In this document: piece by piece, positions 56,254 to 64,000 of the stretch
How positions within the stretch are numbered: position 1 is the first letter of the stretch
Layout of the letters: each line of letters begins with the position of its first letter
From: Rhexocercosporidium sp. MPI-PUGE-AT-0058
Lineage: Eukaryota > Ascomycota > Leotiomycetes > Helotiales
NCBI GenBank assembly: GCA_020746875.1
Contig: JAGTJL010000002.1
Span: forward strand, 3,162,001 to 3,226,000
Direction of reading: 5' to 3'
Length of the DNA stretch: 64,000 bases
The notes under the pieces: generated by a model
Database searches by the model: none
The model's input: only the letters and a program-made list of their open reading frames with translations
What the model was told of the DNA's origin: nothing
Program-made: the position numbers and the translations under genes

Positions 56254-57519
56254 TTTGGCTTTTGATAATCTTTCGGTCTTTCCTGATTTCCTTAGGTACG
56301 TTTGCTTTCGCGTGTATTTGGACTTCGGTTTTCAGTTGCGAATGTATTGTTGTAGTTGTAAAGAGGGAAGTGGTGTTTAGAAAGAGGGGAGAGGAGTCTT
56401 TGTAATAGCTACTGATAAGAGGGTTTGAGCTCAGGTGCGGGGTGGCCGGGCGTGCAGCTAAAGGCCTGGGAAGGTTCAACTTGACTGGCTTGGCTGGAAA
56501 ATCTACGGCTAAGGTAGGAGTTACCACAGCAAAGTCTATCTACACCTTCACTAGCCGCTACTTGCAGATATCAGCAGAAGTGAATCGGCAGATGATCCAA
56601 TGTGAGAGCGGCACGTGGAGGTGTGCATGAGAAGGTGGGGGGACCCGACGAGTCACAGTCAGAGTGAGTGAGTGGAAAGTAAGACAGAGTAGGACGGAGT
56701 AAGGATGTTCCTTAGACGCGGATTAACTTGTGTGGTGTACAGGTGGAGGTGGATCGACAGAGCCCGGGTGATGGTGACATGTATCGTGATATGTACTTGG
56801 GAGACTTCTCCGTCCATCTCCGAGAGGCTCCAGAAGCAAGCAGAGGTGGAAGTGGAGAGCGTATACCGAGTACAAGCCTCGACTTGTCAATCAGTGTCTA
56901 AGTCAGTGACTAATTTCGTGGGATATGCAGTGCGTGGTCGTGCCTAGTCCGAAGACTTCGGCCAAAGGTAAGTCAATTTGCTATGCAAGTTATCAAATCC
57001 ATGCAAGCCATCCACGAACGATGGTATCAAGGAAAGAAGATGCCAGGTCATGTCCCTCCGAAGAGAGAAGACCAATCACCACAAGTGAGAAATCCATGTC
57101 GTACCGTCGAAACAGCTAGCCAGCCGAATCCCCAGATATCAAATCAATGACATTGCCATCCCATCCAGCCCATCTGTCATGATAGAATGAAGCCGAGTAA
57201 AAACCCCGAAGATCAACGCAATGAAAGGAAAGAACGCCTGCCTGCCTTATTTGGAATGAAGCAATCCCTTAATGAAACCAATGAAAGAATTTGTCGTAGT
57301 CGTAACAGCAGCTGTACTCGCCGAAGAATCATGAAGACGCCGAGAGTGACCACCAGTAACGGTGCCCACGCTGCCCTTCCTGCTCTTGGACATGTGCTGC
57401 GAAGTAGACGGGCCTACAGGGGCCTGGGTGGAGGAGGATGATATTGTCGCGTCTCGAGGTCGTGAACGAGGGGAACGTTTGGGTTCTCTTGTTAACCGAT
57501 CCGCAGGCCCGTCTATTTG
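56254..57519. other. intergenic region
   Basis: About 1.3 kb: the upstream side of the Cys-rich exon and the 3' side of the SF3B6 gene. GAGT/AGTGAG-rich low complexity occurs near 56655-56700. No gene recognised. Confidence 0.4.
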
Positions 57520-58142
57520 TTATTCGATACCGTGCTGCTTTTTGAGCTGCTCTAAATTCTCCTTGCGAGCTTCCATGTCCTCTTTCGATCGGACCATCTT
57601 GTCTGGTTGGTGGTATAGTACTACAGATGGGAGTTAGAGATGGTCGTGTGACGGGTCTTGGCTGTACATACCAACGAGATACCGATTTTGAAAGTTGAAG
57701 CCGTTCAACTTGTCGCACGCCTGCTTTGCATCCATTACGTCCTCATAGACCACGAAGGCGGTGCCCTTGGTATTGTTTGCGATTCCCTGGCGGATTTGAC
57801 TGCAATTGATCAGTACTGCTGGCCTTGAGGATGAGACTGGGCGTGGCGTGAACTTACCGGATGGGACCGAACTTGCCAAACAGATCGAAGAGTTCCTCGA
57901 CTGCGACGTTGTAGCTATCTCTCGGTCAGTACACCCTCTCTATAACCTCATCCTCTCATCTTCCCCATCTGCCACTGCTGTCTCGGGGTGTGTCGACGAA
58001 CCTTAGATTCTTGACGAACAAAGCTCTGGGCACAGATGTCAGCATGGTCCAGCACAGCAGTTCCTGGCTCTCCTCCCCCACATTCCAGCAGGATGGAAAC
58101 TCACCGGTTGACCTCGGGTGCAAGTTTACCGCCTCGACTCAT
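57520..58142 (-). CDS. SF3B6: U2 snRNP SF3b subunit p14 (SF3B6, fission yeast Sab14)
   Basis: Five exons (58142-58105, 58025-58002, 57914-57858, 57799-57672, 57620-57520) join perfectly to 115 residues. The start [19 protein letters not shown] is the typical p14 N-terminus. The RNA-recognition motif follows, with RNP2-like ALFVKNL and RNP1-like [10 protein letters not shown], then [26 protein letters not shown] and the basic C-terminal helix ending KQHGIE. p14 sits in the SF3b complex of U2 snRNP and contacts the branch-point adenosine and SF3B1. One intron uses a GTTCGT donor, the same unusual form seen in the F-box-like gene at 12.5 kb. Five exons in a 115-residue gene is intron-dense. Intact and certainly housekeeping. 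Confidence 0.95.
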
Positions 58143-59484
58143 AGCTTGGCTACGGATTGTTGGATGTGAAGATTGGTGGATGGAGAAGAAGTCCCGGTCG
58201 CGATTTGATGCGAGGGGCAGTGTCAGTAATAGACGGAGTGAGTGGTCGTAGTTGATAATCTCTGATCTCGAGTTGTGACCAGGCCGCGTTGGGGACAAGC
58301 TTCAGTGCGCGCTAAGCCTGATTGGAGCTGGTGCTTTTGAGGCAACATCGTCGCTTCCTTTGACATTCCTCGGCATTCCTTGGGTGACGGTGACGTCTTT
58401 GTTACGATTGATTCCTGCCATAGTTGACTATTATCACTATTTACTTGCGATGAATATTCTCGAGGTTGCTGGGAGGTTCAAGATATCTGGCATTGCCTGC
58501 CGAGGGTCTTGCAGTGGACATCTGGGGATAGCATGCATGCATGACCTCCACAGCAGCTCTTTATTTTCTATTTACTTCTTTGTAGCTGTATCACAAAAGC
58601 ATCCGAGTTGCCCAGCGTCCCTCATTTCTACTTTAATCCTTTCACTTGCTTACTTAGATCATTGGCTTTTGGGTTCGCATCGGTGATAATGGTCGCCTTC
58701 GGTACATGATATTCAATGACGTAAAGCTTCTACCAGGTCCCTAATGTAAAATGGCTTCATGGGGCAATGAGCACTTAATGGTGGACTTCAATACGTACTG
58801 GCACTCCTTATCCATTCTTTGGCATATGAGAGAGTAAGGGAGTTGGATGTTTAATCCCGCTCTTAATATTATTGACGTGCAAGCAAGGCTGCCGCAACAA
58901 CAAAGAAGCGCGAAGCGAGTCAACATATCCTATTTTGGATCTTGGATTACACTGAATGGGTAAGTCCAGTCCATCAGATACTATCAAGTGCATGAAACAA
59001 ACTGAAGCTGGCTTCGTTTCAATGGGAGGTCCAAATACTCAAATTTGTGTATCTAGAAGTCAATGTATGGCAATTGCCCATTGGGTTCTTCGGCCTTCAG
59101 TCCTTCTCTGCTCATGTTGACCTTCGACCCAAGCCAGCTGGGCTTTCTACTTCTGCCCTTCAAATTATTGTACGCAGAACGGAGAGCGTAGCTAGCTAAG
59201 ATATAAATATTTTTAACTTTACTATCCAACTACTCCAAGGTCAAAGATCAGGTATAGCTGTATGACCCTACACAATGTGGTTACTGTCAAGCCACCGGAG
59301 ATAAAGCTCAATTCAACTTGAAGAGAGTCTTCCTCCTTACACATTAGACACATTTCTCCACTCGACTGCGCTCATTCACTCCTGCCTGACTAGACTAGCT
59401 CTTCTCATGTATATAAATCCTTCGCCCCAACCTTCCAGCTATCTACTTCTATATCTCTTCCTTCGACACCGCTCAGGCCTCACA
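58143..59484. other. intergenic region between divergent SF3B6 and the acidic-protein gene
   Basis: About 1.3 kb with both promoters. No coding sequence or RNA gene recognised. An upstream in-frame ATG for the acidic gene is at 59407, but the 59485 ATG has the better context. Confidence 0.45.
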
Positions 59485-61263
59485 ATGGCAACAACGCACT
59501 CAAGCAAACTACCGCTGCCCAAACTCCTCTCCTCCTCATCCCCAAAAGCGCACCACCGATCTCTCAAATACAGACACCATCAACCCACCAACCCCGATCC
59601 TACTCGCCACCCCTGGATCACCGCAACCCGAATAAACCACCTCCTCCACATCGCCCGTACCCAATATACTACCCACCCCAACCTCCCCCTGCCCCTCGAA
59701 ATCCAGCTCTCCCTCCGCGAAGAATGGGAGCACATCGTACACGACAGCTTCTCCCATTTCAAAACCAAGATGCAATGTAGCGAGTGTGGACACCTGGTTG
59801 ATTGGTGTGGTGATGAGGGCGTGGCGTGGTTTCTGGATGGATTAAGGGAGGAGATGGACAGGTGTGAGGTGGAAGATGTGTGTAAGGAGTGGGCGGAGAG
59901 GTGGGATCGGGGGTTTGAGAAGATGGTCCCGCTTTTGGTGGGGAGGTTGAGGGATGGGTGTTGGTTGTTGAGGAGTGATGAGGGACGTGAAAGTGAAGAG
60001 CAGAGTGTTGTTGTTGGTGAAGGGGATGTGGGTGCTGGGGAGGAGGACGGTGAGAAGCCCGATGCCATTGAGGGCTTAGAGGCTTTGCAATTGGTTGGAG
60101 GGGAGGGGTTTACCGTTAATGGTTTTGTGCGTTATTCATCACCGCTTTGGGGATCTGTTGTCAATGATCCTTTGGACGACAACTGCCCAACGGAGGGAGG
60201 TTTGGTGGGAGATGCTATGAATCATGGTTATGTTATGGAAGACGACAAGGAGAGGCTTGACTTCGATGATTACATTGCCACAGAGGAAACCATTACGTTT
60301 GATGGGGACGTTGGGATGGTCAATGACTATGCTTCACTGGAGGATTTTGATTCCAAGTACCCTACAGTTGAAGATCACGAAGAACTTGGTCAAGTATTCA
60401 CCGATGGCCATGACGGATCTACTGTGAGCACCAGTGATTGTGGAGGAGCTGAAGATATATATGGCGATATAGAAGGTGCCGAGGGTTGTGCTGGAGATGG
60501 GGATGTAGAAGTCTATGCATATTCCAACCCAAATGTTCAAAGTGAGGACAGTGACGAGGCGAGCCGCACCTCTGAGGCTGTTGACGGAACCGACGCAGAT
60601 GACGAAATGGAAATCGATGCCACCGGCGGTTCAGATGTACAAGTTGAGGCGAGTGATGCGGAGCACTATGACTCCGATGCAGATGAAAACACTCAAGTGG
60701 ATGATCAAATGGACACTTGGGCCAGTACTGGAATGGACATCTGGGACGCAATCAATCGAACCGCAGAAAGTACGGCAGGCGACGAGGAACGGGACGGTTC
60801 TGAGGAAGCACAAAAATTTCAGACTGGAAGGTGGTTGGAAAGTTGGCTGGCCGATCAAAGTAAGGAGGTTTTTGAGAATTTGGACCAGCGAGACTTCGAT
60901 TTCGAGGACCTTCAGCACCAATTTAAGCCCCAAAAGGATGTGGAAATCAAGGATGACATGTATCAGGATCCAAAAAATGAGGAGAGTGACGAGAAATATT
61001 GCGGCTATGAACACCATCGCCAGATTGAGGCTGGCGATGGAATGGAGACCGGGGAGGATGTAGTTCAGGATGCAGACCCCGAGGAAGGCCTCGATCTTGG
61101 CGGCTCTCAAAGGGACGGAATGCACTTCAACGAAGCCGCTGGTCCAGATGCAGAAATCGAGGAGAGCGGTGAATCTCAACATTTCCAGAAGGGCTATGGT
61201 GCACAGTTCCAAGGGGAGCGACGTTGGCAGAGTGATGTGAGTCAGGAAAGTGAGGAAGAATGA
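59485..61263 (+). CDS. large acidic protein of unknown function
   Basis: A single open exon of 592 residues from the ATG at 59485 (context CACAATGGC); a 26-codon upstream extension from 59407 is possible. The N-terminal third looks folded: a basic start, a helical segment (HPWITATRINHLLHIARTQY, EIQLSLREEWEHIVHDSFSHFK), then a CX2C pair with a following WC (MQCSECGHLVDWCGDEG), and helices DGLREEMDRCEVEDVCKEWAERWD. From about residue 170 on, the protein is extremely rich in Asp, Glu and Gly, probably disordered, with a short structured island near FQTGRWLESWLADQSKEVFENL. The acidic tail suggests nuclear or chromatin binding, but no domain is recognised. Long uninterrupted frame supports a real gene. 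Confidence 0.72.
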   Translation: MATTHSSKLPLPKLLSSSSPKAHHRSLKYRHHQPTNPDPTRHPWITATRINHLLHIARTQYTTHPNLPLPLEIQLSLREEWEHIVHDSFSHFKTKMQCSECGHLVDWCGDEGVAWFLDGLREEMDRCEVEDVCKEWAERWDRGFEKMVPLLVGRLRDGCWLLRSDEGRESEEQSVVVGEGDVGAGEEDGEKPDAIEGLEALQLVGGEGFTVNGFVRYSSPLWGSVVNDPLDDNCPTEGGLVGDAMNHGYVMEDDKERLDFDDYIATEETITFDGDVGMVNDYASLEDFDSKYPTVEDHEELGQVFTDGHDGSTVSTSDCGGAEDIYGDIEGAEGCAGDGDVEVYAYSNPNVQSEDSDEASRTSEAVDGTDADDEMEIDATGGSDVQVEASDAEHYDSDADENTQVDDQMDTWASTGMDIWDAINRTAESTAGDEERDGSEEAQKFQTGRWLESWLADQSKEVFENLDQRDFDFEDLQHQFKPQKDVEIKDDMYQDPKNEESDEKYCGYEHHRQIEAGDGMETGEDVVQDADPEEGLDLGGSQRDGMHFNEAAGPDAEIEESGESQHFQKGYGAQFQGERRWQSDVSQESEEE

Positions 61264-61717
61264 GATCGTTACTAGGTACGGATAGGTGTGTTGATTTCTC
61301 AGCTGGAATCCTGATTGAGAATATGATTTGACTCGTCATTTGACTTCTACTGGATTTTTTTGGCTGAGCTTTGATACTAGTAGAGCACTTTAGCGTTGCA
61401 TTTTGATGTTAAATATGCAAACTGGCTTCAGCGCAAAGATTTCTAATTGTGTGATCAATATCCCTCCTCTGTTCTTGAAAACACCCAAAGACTGTGTCGT
61501 TTGTTCACTACTAATCTATATTAATGAGAGAAAAATCTGGCACTGTCATTGACACTTCAACTTTTGGCTGTTCCTAGACCGTGAAGCTTTGTGATCAAAG
61601 GTGAACGCGTTGTTGACATCCACATCACGTTCAGCAAGCGAGACTAGCGCGATATCCCCTACCCCCTTAGACCTGACCTTCAATCCCTCCTCGAAAACCT
61701 TCCATCCTCGAAACAAA
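61264..61717. other. short intergenic region
   Basis: About 450 bases between two same-strand genes; a 3' untranslated region and the BTB gene promoter. Nothing else recognised. Confidence 0.4.
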
Positions 61718-62792
61718 ATGTTTCTAGCAGAGTCCAGGCTCCGTCGCTCGGCAGCCATGGCTACATTGGCGTCATCCCAAGTCCAACCTGCTCCAAAGAA
61801 ACGCAGGCTGCTCAGCACGAAGCGACCTTTCAGACCTTTCGGACCTAGATCCTCCGACAGTGAAGAAGGAGATGTCCCAAAGCCTCCAAAAGCTGCTCTG
61901 AAGCCAGAGGCAGAAGAACCAAAGTGGGAGTAAGTCTTCGAATCCCAGATTCCTGCATGCTAAATCAGTGTTGCTAACGTGTATCAGGAACGCAGGCACC
62001 GAAATCGTGAAATTGATTGTTGGTAAAGAAGGCAAGGAGTTCAGCATCCACAAACATTTCATCTGCAAGGCGTCGGAGGCAATGAAGGCTGCTTTTTGCG
62101 GCGAGTTCGAAGAAGGACGGACTGGAGTCATGATGTTGGTGGAAGATGATCCTGCGGTATGCGTCCCTCCTCTCAACTCAGCCTTTGGGTTTAGAGCGTT
62201 CTGAGAGTCTCAAAGCTGACTTTGTGGACAATAGATTGTCCAAGATTTCGTCGCGTACTGCGATCCAAATTTCGCTCCAGCAACTCTCCAAGGACGAAAA
62301 GTGGATGTGTTGGTCGGATTGTACATCTTCGCAGACCAGTACCGATGCGCCAACAGTCTCAAGAACATCGTCATGGACGACCTCCAGAATAAGATGGCTG
62401 CTCAATTGAATCTCCATCTATCTCAAGAGACCATGAAGCGCATCTTCGACAATACCCCCTCTGCCGGCGAAGCCCCAATCCGAAAGTACTGCGCAGCTCT
62501 CATGACATACACCTTGTTCACTTCCGAGACAGTCACTACCGAAAGCCTGCAGGAGATCCTGGTGAATATTCCCGAGCTTCAACTGGCTTGCCTGAACTAC
62601 CAGCGTGTTGTTTCGCACTGCAAGTGCTACGGAACCCCAATGAATGTTGCGGCCGACCCTCGGAAACGCTGTGGGATTCGTCGTATTTGCTTTGGAGAGT
62701 GCTACTTCCACGTTCATACTGGAGAGAGGCCTTGTGATTACGAGTGGCGACACATGCATTCCTGCAACTCCCCATGTCTAAAGCACGATTAG
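61718..62792 (+). CDS. BTB/POZ domain protein
   Basis: Three exons, 61718-61929, 61988-62156 and 62235-62792, join to 312 residues. A basic N-terminus (APKKRRLLSTKRPFRPF) could be a nuclear localisation signal. The BTB/POZ fold follows, at about residues 70-180: GTEIVKLIVGKEGKEFSIHKHFICKASEAMKAA, FEEGRTGVMMLVEDDPAIVQDFVAYC, and VDVLVGLYIFADQYRCANSLKNIVMDDL. The C-terminal 60 residues are rich in Cys and His (HCKCYGTP, RCGIRRICFGECYFHVHTGERPCDYEWRHMHSCNSPC), which may bind metal. Fungal BTB-only proteins of this type are numerous and mostly uncharacterised; some act as adaptors for cullin-3. An alternative start ATG lies 13 codons in. The gene is intact. Confidence 0.85.
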
Positions 62793-64000
62793 CTTACTGA
62801 AGGGTTGGATGGTGTTTCGATCGATGATCATGATCATAAGCTGAACTTGGTCAAGCCCGACTCTAATACCTTAGGAATACAATAGAACCTGACATCAAGC
62901 GCAATCCCTCAGTGCGCTCCAAACCCTGCTACGATGCCGAAGTGAAGTCTGCCGATACACACAAGTGCATCAAATCTCCCTGCTGTCGACTGCCACTCAT
63001 GCCAAGCATGCGAGTGTAAGCAGCACACAAGCACAGCACCTAACACATTGAGCCTTTCCATTCTATCTCATTCCCACTCTCTGCTCATGCAATAAGGCCA
63101 TTCACATTTCTCAAGTTGTTTCGAGCATCAAAACTTATTATCCCCCCGCCCCAAGAAAGAGAAGTAAAAAGGCAAGACATTTCGTTCAGTTCAAGGGAAA
63201 GATTACGTACTTTTCATGTTGCTTCAACATTCAGAGCCATCTCTGTCCTCTGCCCCGGGTCATTGCTGTCGTCGATTTCGTCCCGAGCGAACCTTACCCC
63301 TTTCGAGATCGCCTCCTTAAGCTACCAACCATATGAAAATTCAGGTATAAGTGTATTAGTTGAGCACTGAATAATAAGCTCCTGGATGGATGCAAACCGT
63401 TGTCCTCCATCTTTCATTGTAACAGAGTTTCAAATCTCTCCACGGTTATATCTCCCCATAATTTATGAACCCAATCGGAGTGTCCAAACGTACCCCCGAA
63501 TATTGCATTTTCAGTCTTAACGGCTCTCTACCTCTAAAATTTCATACCTCCACGGACATTTCACATTTAGTGGTAAGAAACAGCAATCATTCTCAAACGA
63601 CTCTCCTCATCTTAACTCATGTCGCCAAGCATAAATAACGTTTCTCAGACAATTCAACACCCAGGGTAATTTATTTCCGCGGCGAAATGACGATCCACGG
63701 GGTTTCGTGCCAAGTCTGTGACCTTTTCTGCGTCGAGGATATCGTTAAAAGGGGACTACTAACTGATTGACCTTTGAGAGGCAAGAAATAATGTACTAGC
63801 AGGTTTATGGAAAAGTCTTTGGCATTTACAGCTCGAAAATTGGAAAGGAGAGATGGTGTTATCAATTCAGCAATCTCATCAATTGGCAGGTGGCAGGATG
63901 TTGCCAAGCTGTTGGGTGTCGCTCGTCAAATTAACAGTATGTGTCTCTTTCCTCTCTAGAAGCGTTGGGGGCTGGCAAGTCATCTGTACACTCTTTCAAT
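62793..64000. other. right-end region without recognised genes
   Basis: About 1.2 kb. Short frames exist on both strands (63116-63370 plus, 63671-63907 minus), but none has a recognisable motif. Part of a gene beyond the window could start here. Confidence 0.4.

Noticed and set aside
1..64000. CRISPR arrays, bacterial operons or a mitochondrial insert
   Set aside because: No regularly spaced repeats; genes are spliced and widely spaced as in a fungal nuclear genome.

Overview
This window looks like a piece of a filamentous ascomycete chromosome. Genes are split by short introns (mostly 48-60 nt, GT..AG, CTAAC/CTGAC-like branch sites). The gene families present (Zn2Cys6 regulators, HET-domain proteins, SesA/Helo-like N-terminal domains, allantoate-type MFS transporters, GH35, STIMATE-type vacuolar membrane protein) are typical of Pezizomycotina. 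A leotiomycete is my best guess, but that is inference, not something the sequence proves.

Layout. 1-8.5 kb: a large divergent pair, a Helo-like/zinc-cluster protein (minus, runs off the left edge) and POL5 (nucleolar rRNA biogenesis). 8.5-14.1 kb: a tRNA-like remnant, a GH35 beta-galactosidase with a frameshift, and a small F-box-like gene. 14.1-24.6 kb: a decayed accessory block with a broken MFS transporter, two broken HET-domain genes on opposite strands, a dead Tc1/mariner transposase and a MITE. 25.6-27.7 kb: an intact 12-exon allantoate/nicotinate-type MFS permease. 27.8-35.7 kb: unrecognised remnants, a broken SesA plus ubiquitin-like-fold gene, an NTF2-like gene, a TA-flanked MITE, an intact F-box gene and a small Ala-rich gene. 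36.9-43.9 kb: an intact 8-exon amino-acid permease and an intact Zn2Cys6 transcription factor. 45.5-50.1 kb: a small unknown gene, a decayed Hsp70-like ATPase gene with a C15 homopolymer, and a decayed SGNH-hydrolase gene. 53.2-62.8 kb: housekeeping-like genes again (STIMATE family, U2 snRNP p14/SF3B6, an acidic unknown protein, a BTB/POZ protein).

The main biological theme is a contrast. Conserved genes at both ends are intact, while accessory genes between about 10 and 50 kb, many related to fungal non-self recognition, carry stop codons that can nearly all be explained by C:G to T:A transitions, several at the CpA sites that repeat-induced point mutation favours. The most unusual intact-looking gene is the first one. 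It combines a STAND/Helo-like N-terminal domain, three tandem RNA polymerase II CTD-like heptads, a zinc cluster that has lost one cysteine, and a complete zinc cluster split by an intron. No biosynthetic core enzyme (PKS, NRPS, terpene cyclase) is present and I see no evidence of a secondary-metabolite cluster. All exon boundaries below were read by eye from splice signals and reading-frame continuity.
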